A DNA stretch of 64,000 nucleotides from an uncultured Bacilli bacterium. Its GTDB lineage: Bacteria > Bacillota_I > Bacilli_A > RF39 > UBA660. The notes beneath the pieces are model-generated. The model was not told the DNA's origin. It saw only the letters and a program-made list of their open reading frames with translations, and ran no database searches. Below are positions 25,001 to 33,808 of this stretch, piece after piece (position 1 is the first letter of the stretch; every line of letters starts with the position of its first letter). Where the stretch lies: contig CAKOKS010000004.1 of the NCBI GenBank assembly GCA_934095845.1, positions 7,762-71,761 of the forward strand, written 5' to 3'. The translations under genes were made by a program, and so were the position numbers.

Positions 25001-25816
25001 ATGAATTTAGATAACGCGAAAACTAATATTAAAAGATTTTTTAGTAATCCGAATACTCTTACTTTTATTTTAGTTATTGGTCTTATAGTAGTTATTTATT
25101 TTATTTATAACTATACAGTTAATCGTGCTGTATCTCCAGTAACTGTTCCATATTCAACAAAGATGATTACTGCTAAAACCAAAATAACTAATGATATGAT
25201 TGGTACAGTTAAAATATCTGGTTCATTTGTTACTTCAAGTGGAAGTGGACTTATTCAAAACAAAGGTATTCTTTTAAATGATAGATATGTTGCTGAAGGG
25301 TATCAAATACCTCAAAATAGTTTCTTTTATACAGAAGCAGTTGTAACTGAAGATAAAGTTAATAATACAGCATTTACTAACTTACCTGATAATTATACAA
25401 TTTATAACTTACCAGTTGATTTCCATTCAACATATGGTTGTTCAATAATGCCAGGTAATTATATAGATTTATACTTTAAAGCAACAGTTAAAGAAGCAAA
25501 TGATAATGAACCAAAAGTAATATTTGATTTATTTATTAAAAGTATTCAAGTTTATAAAGTAGTTGATAAAGATGGAGTAGATGTTTTCTCTTATGCAGAT
25601 ACAGATAAAGATCCAACTCCTAAATATATTTATTTTGCTGTTCCAAATGAAGTATTTGAACTTCTAAGAAAGGCAGAAAGGGTTCCAACTGGAAATATTG
25701 AAATAATACCAGTACCTAGGAATGCAGGATATTCAGAAAATCCTGAAGAAACTGTAATTGCAAATGAAGCAATTGAAAATTTCATATTAGCTCAAACAGA
25801 ATATATATCTGAATAA
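25001..25816 (+). CDS. CpaB-like SAF-domain protein 2
   Basis: A 271-residue paralog of the preceding gene with the same order of parts: transmembrane helix (TLTFILVIGLIVVIYFIYNY), SAF domain (PVTVPYSTKMITAKTKITND, then MIGTVKISG) and an RcpC/CpaB-like C-terminal part (YGCSIMPGNYIDLYFKAT, YIYFAVPNEVFELLRKAE). Two adjacent CpaB paralogs are unusual and may form a hetero-oligomer. An AGGAGG site precedes the ATG by six bases. Confidence 0.75.
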   Translation: MNLDNAKTNIKRFFSNPNTLTFILVIGLIVVIYFIYNYTVNRAVSPVTVPYSTKMITAKTKITNDMIGTVKISGSFVTSSGSGLIQNKGILLNDRYVAEGYQIPQNSFFYTEAVVTEDKVNNTAFTNLPDNYTIYNLPVDFHSTYGCSIMPGNYIDLYFKATVKEANDNEPKVIFDLFIKSIQVYKVVDKDGVDVFSYADTDKDPTPKYIYFAVPNEVFELLRKAERVPTGNIEIIPVPRNAGYSENPEETVIANEAIENFILAQTEYISE

Positions 25817-25852
25817 TTTAAAAGGAATAAAAAAGAAGAAAGGGGATAAGCT

Positions 25853-27142
25853 ATGTTAAATTCTATATTTGATCAAATGGACTTTGGACCATTAAAAGAA
25901 TTTTTAGAAGAAGATAATATTACCGATATTTCTTATAGTAATGGTGGTCAAGTTTGGTTAAAGACTTTGGATAAAGGTATTTATCAAGTTCATAGACCTG
26001 ATATCAATAATGCTTTTATGGAAAAACTTGCATTTCAATGTTCTAACGTTATGGGTAAAACATTTAATATGGCTCATCCTTTTCTAGATGCTGAATCTGC
26101 TGAACTTCGTATGAATTTCGTGCATGATTCAATAGCTACAAATGGTATAGCTTGTCTTATACGTAAGACACCAGCTAAAATAAGACTTAATAAAGATAAA
26201 TTATTAAATGAACAATATATAACTGAACAATTACATGACTTCTTAGTTAAATGTGTTGAAGGACATGCGAATATAATGGTAGCAGGAGAAACTGGTTCAG
26301 GTAAAACTGAGTTAGTAAAATACTTAGCAAGTAAAACTAAAGAAGATGAAAAAATAATAACTATTGAGGATACTCTAGAACTTCACTTAGATAAGATATT
26401 TCCTCAAAGAGATATAGTTGCTATGAAAACTAATAATATAGCATCTTATACAGAATCACTTGTTGCATGTATGAGACAAAACCCAATATGGATTCTTTTA
26501 TCAGAGGTTCGTTCAGCAGAAGCTGTTCTTGCTGTTCGTAACTCAATTTCATCTGGTCACCATATTTTGTCAACAATCCATGCTGATAAAGCATCAAGTA
26601 TTCCAATGCGTATGTATTCCCTTTTGGAAACAGGACAAGATATTGAACAATTCTTAGGTTCGATTCATAGATATATTCAAATAGGTATATATGTTAAAGG
26701 CTATTTTTCAAAAAGATTAAATAGATTTCAAAGAGAAATTATGGAGGTTTGTGAGTTTTATATAGATGAGAATAATAAACCTCAAAGTAAACTTCTATAT
26801 CAAAAATTTATGGATGGTAGAATAGTTTTACATAATCCAACTAAAAATTTACTTGATTATTTAGCAATTGGAAATGTAATGTTACCAGAAGATACATTTG
26901 GTCTTCATGGAGAAGAAGAAAAAATAGATGACTCAAATAGAATAATACCTGAAAAAGAAGATCATAAAGAGTCAAAACCTATTAGTAAAGATAATCCTTT
27001 TAATATGAATGAAAGTAGTCAAACAAGTGTAAATAATACAAACAATAATTCTATAGATTTAGATAAAACAGATATAATAGACTTAGAAGAGATAAGTAAT
27101 AATATTATTAATAATCAAAATAATGTAAATCAAGTGGCTTAG
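25853..27142 (+). CDS. CpaF/TadA-type secretion ATPase
   Basis: A 429-residue hexameric motor ATPase powering Tad pilus extension. The N-terminal domain precedes a classical core: Walker A GETGSGKTELVKYLA (near residue 144), the acidic ITIEDTLELHL, Walker B-region IWILLSEVRSAEAVLAV (usually ILGEVRG-x-EA, so Gly is Ser here), and the His-box ISSGHHILSTIHADKASSIP. A C-terminal extension of about 90 residues is Asn/Asp/Ser-rich and disordered, ending in repeats of DLDKTDIIDLEE. That tail is not part of the normal family and may bind another Tad component. It sits 36 bases after the second CpaB. Confidence 0.9.
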   Translation: MLNSIFDQMDFGPLKEFLEEDNITDISYSNGGQVWLKTLDKGIYQVHRPDINNAFMEKLAFQCSNVMGKTFNMAHPFLDAESAELRMNFVHDSIATNGIACLIRKTPAKIRLNKDKLLNEQYITEQLHDFLVKCVEGHANIMVAGETGSGKTELVKYLASKTKEDEKIITIEDTLELHLDKIFPQRDIVAMKTNNIASYTESLVACMRQNPIWILLSEVRSAEAVLAVRNSISSGHHILSTIHADKASSIPMRMYSLLETGQDIEQFLGSIHRYIQIGIYVKGYFSKRLNRFQREIMEVCEFYIDENNKPQSKLLYQKFMDGRIVLHNPTKNLLDYLAIGNVMLPEDTFGLHGEEEKIDDSNRIIPEKEDHKESKPISKDNPFNMNESSQTSVNNTNNNSIDLDKTDIIDLEEISNNIINNQNNVNQVA

Positions 27143-27156
27143 AAAGGAGTATATTT

Positions 27157-28050
27157 ATGGAACTAGTTATTATGATACTTATAGCTGTATTTGTGCTATC
27201 ATATCGTAATCAAAATGGTGAAAACGTTTATAAATTTATTTCAGATACAGTTAAAAATGTATACAATAAATATGCACCTTATAGTTACCAAGAAGTTAGA
27301 GAAAAAAGTAAAGAATTAGGTCAAGAATATACAGCTAAAGAATATTTATCTCAAATAATTCTTATAGGTGGAGGAGCTGCAGGTATTGCATATTTATATT
27401 TCTATAGTGTTGCTATGGCTATACTTTATGCAATAGTTGCAATTATGTTTATTCCATATCTTGCATATTTAAGAAATAATCGTGTATATTCAGAATTCTT
27501 GTTTGAAGAGATTCAAGTTTATACATCAAATGTTATAAATGAATTTAATACAACTCAATCATTTGTTAAAGCTCTTGAAGGGGTAGTTGCATCTGGTATT
27601 CTTGAAGATCCTGTTAAAAGTGATGTTGAGAATATGATAAAGATGTCTTATCAAAATGGTACAATTGATGAAGCAGTTGAATGGTTTAACCAAAAATATC
27701 CATATTATATGGTTAAAAATATGCATCAATTGTTTATTCAAATTACAAAAGAAGGTGCTAAAGATTCAGGTGAGTCTTTAGAAAATATGATGCTTGATAT
27801 AGACTTATTGGTTGAAGGCGTTTACCGAGACAAAATGGACCGCGAAACAAGTCATAAGAAATTCTTAGGATTTGGTATTGCACTTTATTTCTTAGTAATG
27901 CTTACTCAAATGCTTTTGGATAAACAAAATTATAAAGCAATGTTAAGCTTATGGTATGTTCAAGTATTACTTCATGCTATTATTCTTATAAACTCTTACT
28001 TTATTATAAGTGGTGAGAAATTCTATAATGAAGATACGGGGGTTGAATAG
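27157..28050 (+). CDS. TadB-like pilus platform protein
   Basis: A 297-residue membrane protein of the T2SS-F/TadB type. A membrane helix at the start is followed by a soluble part, two closely spaced helices (IILIGGGAAGIAYLYFYSVA, then ILYAIVAIMFIPYLAYL), a cytoplasmic F domain (EIQVYTSNVINEFNTTQSFV, and IQITKEGAKDSGESLENMM) and two further C-terminal helices. TadB and TadC form the inner-membrane platform turned by CpaF. It follows cpaF by 14 bases and is two bases from tadC. Confidence 0.8.
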   Translation: MELVIMILIAVFVLSYRNQNGENVYKFISDTVKNVYNKYAPYSYQEVREKSKELGQEYTAKEYLSQIILIGGGAAGIAYLYFYSVAMAILYAIVAIMFIPYLAYLRNNRVYSEFLFEEIQVYTSNVINEFNTTQSFVKALEGVVASGILEDPVKSDVENMIKMSYQNGTIDEAVEWFNQKYPYYMVKNMHQLFIQITKEGAKDSGESLENMMLDIDLLVEGVYRDKMDRETSHKKFLGFGIALYFLVMLTQMLLDKQNYKAMLSLWYVQVLLHAIILINSYFIISGEKFYNEDTGVE

Positions 28051-28052
28051 TT

Positions 28053-28838
28053 ATGTATTATGAAATATTAGTAGTTGCAATTATTATAATCTTCGTTATG
28101 CAATATATTGGTGGATTTAGTATTAATAAGTTTGTTGATGATAATGCAACATATTTTAAAAAATTACAAGAAGATGATTTTGAATTTTATGCTAAAGCTA
28201 AATATGGAGATGCAATTGATATTGATAAACTTTTTAATAATAGATTAAGAGATTCATTACTTGTAGGTTTATTTGTAGGTTTTCTATTTATTAATAAATT
28301 TAATTATATTACTTTAATTGCTATATTCGGTATTATTATGGGAATGTTTAAACTTCCATATATTCAATTAAAAAAATACTATAAATCACATTTACATTTA
28401 ATAGATACTCAATTACCTTATTATTTAAAAAATTTGGAAATATTAATTCAACATTATACAGTTCCAGTTGCTTTAGGTAAAAGCGTTGGAGATGCACCAG
28501 ATATATTTAAAGATGGATTAAGAGAAATGATTGAAAAGATAAATGCTGGAGATTCAAGTATTAATCCTTATATGGAATTTGCTAAAGAATATCCAGTAAG
28601 AGATTCAATGAGAATGATGAGACTTCTTTATCGTTTAGGTTTAGGTAAACAAGAAAGAAAACAAGAACAATTATTAACATTCTCAAGAACTGTTTCCGCT
28701 TTACAACAAAAAGCAAGGGAGGCTAGATATAAAAATAGACTTGATAAAATGGAAAGTAAAACAATGCGTATGCTAGTTTGTACAGGTGCAGGTGTAATGA
28801 TACTTTTAGTTTTATCAATACTACAACAATTTTCGTAA
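28053..28838 (+). CDS. TadC-like pilus platform protein
   Basis: A 261-residue T2SS-F-type protein, partner of the TadB-like gene. It has a first membrane helix, a soluble segment, membrane helices at about residues 67-100, the F domain (LIDTQLPYYLKNLEILIQHY, with DAPDIFKDGLREMIEKI) and a final membrane helix (LVCTGAGVMILLVLSIL). It ends the Tad motor operon and is followed by a terminator. The outer parts of a Tad system (prepilin peptidase) are not in the window. Confidence 0.75.
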   Translation: MYYEILVVAIIIIFVMQYIGGFSINKFVDDNATYFKKLQEDDFEFYAKAKYGDAIDIDKLFNNRLRDSLLVGLFVGFLFINKFNYITLIAIFGIIMGMFKLPYIQLKKYYKSHLHLIDTQLPYYLKNLEILIQHYTVPVALGKSVGDAPDIFKDGLREMIEKINAGDSSINPYMEFAKEYPVRDSMRMMRLLYRLGLGKQERKQEQLLTFSRTVSALQQKAREARYKNRLDKMESKTMRMLVCTGAGVMILLVLSILQQFS

Positions 28839-28859
28839 GACACATAAGTGTCTTTTTTT
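28838..28859 (+). terminator. Intrinsic terminator of the Tad motor operon
   Basis: AGACAC, ATAA, GTGTCT followed by a T run. The first base of the stem overlaps the stop codon. Confidence 0.85.
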
Positions 28860-28944
28860 GTAAACTAATTTTACATTTAAATGATTTGTAATTGTGTGTT
28901 ATTAATTATTTATTGTATAATTAATTATAGAATGGTGTGTGTAT
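28859..28944 (+). promoter_or_regulatory. Promoter and leader of the lectin-like paralog cluster
   Basis: TGTAAA-N5-TTTACA (28859-28875), TATAAT (28916-28921) and the leader TAGAATGGTGTGTGTA (28929-28944). The order and the distance from TTTACA to the -10 box match those at 18141 and 53603. No clear -35 box is seen, so activator control is possible. Confidence 0.6.
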
Positions 28945-30351
28945 ATGAAAACTAAAAAAATTATTTTTGGGATAATTATGTTTGTTTTAGGAATAACAGT
29001 TGCTTATGGAGCTGATTTAATATTAGGAGAAGAAGTTAGTTTTAATAACGGAGCAACTAATTTAAAAGCAAATAACGTACAAGATGCAATAGAAGAAATA
29101 TATAATAAAACAATAGTGGATTCGTCATGTAAAAATGTAAGTGCACCTAAATTAGGGAGTGGTCTAGTTCCAGTAACAATAGAAGCCGATGGAACAGTAA
29201 AATATGCAGACACATTAAAGAGTTGGTATAACTATTGTGATAAACGTTGGGCGAATGCAGTAATACTTGAAGATAATGCGAGTTACAATGTTGGAGATAC
29301 AATAAGTGAAACAGATATACAAAGTTACTTTGTATGGATACCAAAATATAAATACAAATTATGGAATGTAGATGTAGCAGTAGAGAATGCTCATGAAATA
29401 GAAATTGTATTTGATGAAACTGATACAACAGATGTTGAAGGTGTATCATGTAAGACTCCAATGATAAGTGGAGAGTCTGGTAACTGTAACAATGGAGAAT
29501 ATATGACACATCCAGCATTTATAAGTATGAATACAAATGGATTTTGGGTAGGTAAGTATGAAACAGGATATAAAGGAGCAACAAGTGAAGCAGCAGCTCA
29601 AGTAAATGCAAATGATATAAGTAAAGTAATAATAAAACCAAACGTATATAGTTGGAGAAATATAACAGTTTATAACTCATTTTTAAATTCATATAACTAT
29701 AAACGTAATTTAGATTCGCATATGATGAAAAATACCGAATGGGGAGCTGTTGCTTATCTATCTCATTCTAAATATGGAAAAAATGCAGAAATAAATATAA
29801 ATAATAATTCAAGTTACAAGACTGGATATTCAGCATTACCTTCAACGAATCAACAAACATATCCAGGAACAAGTGGAGATGGAGATTCATACAACTCTGT
29901 ATACAATACAAATATTGGATATCTTGCAAGTACAAGTGGAAATATAAGTGGTGTTTATGATATGAGTGGTGGAGCTTGGGAATATATGGCATCTTTTGTT
30001 ACTGGTAAACCTGGATCAAGTGGATTTAGTACAACAACTTTATTAAATTATGACAATAAATATTTTGATGTTTACAATGCAGCATCTACACTTACTACTT
30101 ATCAATATAGAATATTAGGAGATGCAACCGAAGAGATAGGGCCTTTTAAACAATATTCAGATGGAGACAATCAGGCCAGAACTCATTCGAGCTGGTATGG
30201 TGATATGTCATATTTTTTGGACTCTACAGATGTCTGGTTTTTTAGAAGCAGTAATTATGCTAATGGTGTGTTGTCTGGATGTTTTTCTTTTACTAAATAT
30301 AACGGAGGAACTCATCCTGCTGGTGGTTATCGTATAGTATTAACTCCATAG
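28945..30351 (+). CDS. FGE/C-type-lectin-like surface protein A
   Basis: A 468-residue exported protein with a signal helix (IIFGIIMFVLGITVAYG), a NVQDAIEEIYN helical motif, and a Cys-containing linker (CKNVSAPKLG). The large C-terminal domain is of the formylglycine-generating-enzyme/C-type-lectin type: YFVWIPKYKYKLWN, HPAFISMNTNGFWVGKYETG, MKNTEWGAVAYLSHSKYG, YDMSGGAWEYM, and an end of GGYRIVLTP. The stretch before the end (WFFRSSNYANGVLSG onward) differs strongly from the three paralogs that follow. Such a layout is typical of targets of diversity-generating retroelements, but no reverse transcriptase or template is present here. It heads a tandem cluster with the next four genes. Confidence 0.75.
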   Translation: MKTKKIIFGIIMFVLGITVAYGADLILGEEVSFNNGATNLKANNVQDAIEEIYNKTIVDSSCKNVSAPKLGSGLVPVTIEADGTVKYADTLKSWYNYCDKRWANAVILEDNASYNVGDTISETDIQSYFVWIPKYKYKLWNVDVAVENAHEIEIVFDETDTTDVEGVSCKTPMISGESGNCNNGEYMTHPAFISMNTNGFWVGKYETGYKGATSEAAAQVNANDISKVIIKPNVYSWRNITVYNSFLNSYNYKRNLDSHMMKNTEWGAVAYLSHSKYGKNAEININNNSSYKTGYSALPSTNQQTYPGTSGDGDSYNSVYNTNIGYLASTSGNISGVYDMSGGAWEYMASFVTGKPGSSGFSTTTLLNYDNKYFDVYNAASTLTTYQYRILGDATEEIGPFKQYSDGDNQARTHSSWYGDMSYFLDSTDVWFFRSSNYANGVLSGCFSFTKYNGGTHPAGGYRIVLTP

Positions 30352-30363
30352 AAAGGAATGCTT

Positions 30364-31767
30364 ATGAAAAAATTGAAAATAGTAAATATATGTTTAATTG
30401 CACTAGTTCTTTTCTTTGGAGTTGCGTATGCAGCAGAACTTATAAAAGCAAAAGAAGTTTCATTCAGTAATGGAATGTCTGGATTAAAGGCAAATAATGT
30501 ACAAGATGCAATATCAGAACTTTATAATAAAAATATAAGTGATACATCATGTAAAAATGTAAGTGCACCCAAACTTGGTGAAGGATTAATTCCAGTAACA
30601 ATAGAAACTGACGGAACAGTAAAATATGCAGATACATCAAAGAGTTGGTATAACTATTGTGATAAACGTTGGGCGAATGCAGTTATTCTTGAAGATAATA
30701 CAAGTTATAAAGTAGGAGATACGATACAAGAAAGTGACATTCAAAGTTACTTTGTATGGATTCCAAAATATAAATATAAATTGTGGAATGTAGACACACC
30801 AAGTAAAGGAATACATGAAATAGAAATTGTATTTGACGAAAATGATACAACTGATGTAGAAGGAATATCATGTAAAACGCCAATGGTAAGTGGAGAAACA
30901 GGTAACTGTGATAACGACGAATACATGACCCATCCAGCATTTATAAGTATGAATACAAATGGATTTTGGGTAGGTAAGTTTGAAACAGGATATAAAGGAT
31001 CAACAAGTACAGCTGCAGCTCAAGTGAATGCAAATGATACAAGCAAAGTAATAATAAAGCCGAATGTATATAGTTGGAGAAGTATAAATATATATAATGC
31101 ATTTTTGGCATCATATAATTATCAAAGAAATTTAGATTCACATTTAATGAAGAATACTGAATGGGGAGCAGTTGCATATCTATCTCATTCCAAATATGGA
31201 ATAAATAGAAAAATAAATATAAATAATAACTCTTCGTATAAAACTGGATATTCTGCAAATTTAGAAACAAACCAACAAGTTTATCCAGGAACAAGTGGAG
31301 ATGGCGATTCATATAATAAACCTTATAATACAAAAATAGGATATTTAGCAAGTACAACAGGTAATATAAGTGGAATATATGATATGTCAGGTGGAGCATG
31401 GGAATATTTAGCAGCGCATGTAAATAGTTATTTATCATCAAGCGGATTTAATACGACTACAAGAAATGAATATGACAATAAATATTTTGATATGTACAAT
31501 GACTCGTCAACTACATCAAGCTATCAAAATATGATATTAGGAGATGCAACAGGTGAGATGGGACCATTTCAGTATTATAATGTCAATAATACAAATATGG
31601 CACATTGTTGGTATAGTGAGATAAATGTATTTGTTTCTACTGCTTATCCTTGGGCATTAAGAAGTGGAAATAATTCTGATGGAAATCAGACTGGAATTTT
31701 TTATATCGGCGGAATGACTGGCGAAGCGGTTAATCGAGACGGCTATCGTATAGTATTAACACCATAA
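30364..31767 (+). CDS. FGE/C-type-lectin-like surface protein B
   Basis: A 467-residue paralog with signal helix, NVQDAISELYN motif, FVWIPKYKYKLWN, HPAFISMNTNGFWVGKFETG, MKNTEWGAVAYLSHSKYG, YDMSGGAWEYL and GYRIVLTP. The end segment (ALRSGNNSDGNQTGIFYIGG) has different residues from paralog A at nearly every surface-loop position. A stretch of about 200 bases in its middle is almost identical to paralog D (33809-35215). The AAAGGA site lies seven bases before the ATG at 30364. It follows paralog A by 12 bases and is co-transcribed. Confidence 0.75.
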   Translation: MKKLKIVNICLIALVLFFGVAYAAELIKAKEVSFSNGMSGLKANNVQDAISELYNKNISDTSCKNVSAPKLGEGLIPVTIETDGTVKYADTSKSWYNYCDKRWANAVILEDNTSYKVGDTIQESDIQSYFVWIPKYKYKLWNVDTPSKGIHEIEIVFDENDTTDVEGISCKTPMVSGETGNCDNDEYMTHPAFISMNTNGFWVGKFETGYKGSTSTAAAQVNANDTSKVIIKPNVYSWRSINIYNAFLASYNYQRNLDSHLMKNTEWGAVAYLSHSKYGINRKININNNSSYKTGYSANLETNQQVYPGTSGDGDSYNKPYNTKIGYLASTTGNISGIYDMSGGAWEYLAAHVNSYLSSSGFNTTTRNEYDNKYFDMYNDSSTTSSYQNMILGDATGEMGPFQYYNVNNTNMAHCWYSEINVFVSTAYPWALRSGNNSDGNQTGIFYIGGMTGEAVNRDGYRIVLTP

Positions 31768-31786
31768 TGTAGAAAGGAAATAAATT

Positions 31787-32389
31787 ATGAAAAATAAAAA
31801 GAAATTAATTGGAATAGCAATATTAGTAATGGCAATAGGATTTGCAGCAATAAGTACAACATTAATAATAAATGGAAGTACAAAAATAGGAGAAAATATA
31901 GATGATTTTGATATATATTTTTCAGAAGCAATAGTAGATGGAACAGATAAATCAAGTGAAGTAATAGGAGAAAATGGAAAAGTAATAACATATACAACAA
32001 CAGATTTAAAAACAGTAGGACAAATTTCAGTATTAGATTTTGAAGTAACAAATGCAAGTAAAAACTACGATGCTAATGTAAGTGTAGAATGTGACGCAAT
32101 TGACAGTGATTATATAACGGTAAGCTTAGAACCAACAAACTTTGTAATAGAAGCAACAAGTACCCAAAATGGAAAAGTAAATGTTAAACTAAACAAGAAT
32201 TCAGTAGAAGAACAAACAATAACATTTAAATGTAAACTAACAATAAATGCAAGTGAAAGAGTATCATTAGGAAATGGATCATTAAATGCATATAAAGCAA
32301 GAAATATAGCATATGATGATTCAAATACAAATATAGGATGTTCAAATGTACAAGACTGTTTAGATAAATTAGCAGAGGTAATGAAATAA
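31787..32389 (+). CDS. TasA-like surface protein with NVQD tail
   Basis: A 200-residue protein consisting of an N-terminal helix (LIGIAILVMAIGFAAISTTL) and the all-beta TasA-like domain (INGSTKIGENIDDFDIYFSE, followed by ISVLDFEVTNASKNYDANVSVECD). It ends with SNVQDCLDKLAEVMK, the same NVQD-x-L-x-x-L helical motif that stands at the N-terminus of the neighbouring lectin-like proteins. It has no lectin domain. The shared motif and location between paralogs suggest it may assemble with them. Its stop codon overlaps the next start in TAATG. Confidence 0.65.
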   Translation: MKNKKKLIGIAILVMAIGFAAISTTLIINGSTKIGENIDDFDIYFSEAIVDGTDKSSEVIGENGKVITYTTTDLKTVGQISVLDFEVTNASKNYDANVSVECDAIDSDYITVSLEPTNFVIEATSTQNGKVNVKLNKNSVEEQTITFKCKLTINASERVSLGNGSLNAYKARNIAYDDSNTNIGCSNVQDCLDKLAEVMK

Positions 32390-33795
32390 TGACGAAGAAT
32401 AAAATAATATTTATTTTAGTCGTTTTTTCTATATTTATAAGTGTTGCATATGCAGCTGAGGTGATAAAAGCAAAAGAAATTTCTTTTAGTAATGGAATGT
32501 CTGGACTAAAAGCAAATAATGTTCAAGATGCAATAGAAGAATTGTATGACAAAACAATATCTGACTCATCATGTAAAAATGTAAGTGCACCAAAACTAAA
32601 AGAAGGACTAATTCCAGTAACAATAGAAAATGATGGAACAGTAAAATATGAAGATACTTCTGAAAATTGGTATAACTATTGTGATAAACGTTGGGCGAAT
32701 GCAGTAATACTAGAAGATGGTGCAAATTATAAAGTAGGAGATACAATAAGTGAATCTGATATTCAATCATATTTTGTATGGATACCAAAATATAAATATA
32801 AATTATGGAATACCGGAACAGCAAGTGAAGGCGTACATGAAATTGATATCATATTTGATGAAACAGATACAGAAGATGTAGAAGGAATATCATGTAAAAC
32901 TCCAATGATAAGTGGAGAGTCTGGAAATTGTAACAATGGAGAATACATGACACATCCAGCATTTATAAGTATGAATACAAATGGATTTTGGGTAGGAAAG
33001 TATGAAACAGGATATAAAGGAGCAACAAGTGTCGCAACTGCCCAAGTTAATGGAAGTGATTCAAGTAAGATAATAGTAAAGCCAAATGTATATAGTTGGA
33101 GAAATATAACTGTGTATAATGCGTTTTTAGCATCATATAATTATGATCGTGACTTAGATTCACATATGATGAAAAATACCGAATGGGGTGCTGTTGCATA
33201 TTTATCACATTCTAGATATGGAAAAGAATATGAAATAAATATCAATAATAATTCAAGTTATAAAACTGGGTACTCTGCACTGCCTTCGATAAGCCAACAA
33301 ACGTATCCTGGAACAAGTGGAGATGGAGCAACATACAATTCAGCATACAATACAGATATTGGATATCTAGCAAGTACAAGTGGAAATATAAGTGGTGTTT
33401 ATGATATGAGTGGTGGAGCATGGGAATACATGTCTTCATATATAACAGGAAAACCTGAATCAAGTGGATTTACGACAACAACTTTAGCAAATTATAGTAG
33501 TAAGTATTTTGATACGTATAATGCATCAACGACAGTTAGTGCTTATCAATATAGAATACTTGGAGATGCAACTGGAGAAATGGGACCATTTAAACAATAT
33601 TTAGACGGAGATAATGGATCAAGATTGCATTCCAGTTGGTATGGCGACAGTTCAAGCTTTGTGGACTCTTCTATTACTTGGCTTGTTCGAGGTGGGCATT
33701 ACACTCATGGCGTGCTGTCTGGAATTTTTTCTTTCACTAGGTATACTGGAGGTACTGATACTGGCGGTGGCTTCCGAATAGTTCTAACTCCATAG
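32389..33795 (+). CDS. FGE/C-type-lectin-like surface protein C
   Basis: A 468-residue paralog of A and B with signal helix (IIFILVVFSIFISVAYAA), NVQDAIEELYD, CKNVSAPKLK, FVWIPKYKYKLWN, HPAFISMNTNGFWVGKYETG, TEWGAVAYLSHSRYG, YDMSGGAWEYM and GGFRIVLTP. The variable end reads WLVRGGHYTHGVLSGIFSFT. Codons in this end (CGA, GGG, GTG, CTG, GGC) are unlike the AT-rich codons in the rest of the gene. It overlaps the TasA-like gene by one base, so translation is coupled. Confidence 0.75.
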   Translation: MTKNKIIFILVVFSIFISVAYAAEVIKAKEISFSNGMSGLKANNVQDAIEELYDKTISDSSCKNVSAPKLKEGLIPVTIENDGTVKYEDTSENWYNYCDKRWANAVILEDGANYKVGDTISESDIQSYFVWIPKYKYKLWNTGTASEGVHEIDIIFDETDTEDVEGISCKTPMISGESGNCNNGEYMTHPAFISMNTNGFWVGKYETGYKGATSVATAQVNGSDSSKIIVKPNVYSWRNITVYNAFLASYNYDRDLDSHMMKNTEWGAVAYLSHSRYGKEYEININNNSSYKTGYSALPSISQQTYPGTSGDGATYNSAYNTDIGYLASTSGNISGVYDMSGGAWEYMSSYITGKPESSGFTTTTLANYSSKYFDTYNASTTVSAYQYRILGDATGEMGPFKQYLDGDNGSRLHSSWYGDSSSFVDSSITWLVRGGHYTHGVLSGIFSFTRYTGGTDTGGGFRIVLTP

Positions 33796-33808
33796 AAAGG
33801 ATAAACTT

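Noticed and set aside
31785..32057. Minus-strand Leu-rich ORF opposite the TasA-like gene, resembling a membrane protein
   Set aside because: The hydrophobicity arises from complementing ATA/GTA/GAA-rich codons; similar shadows occur opposite every related gene and none has a start signal.
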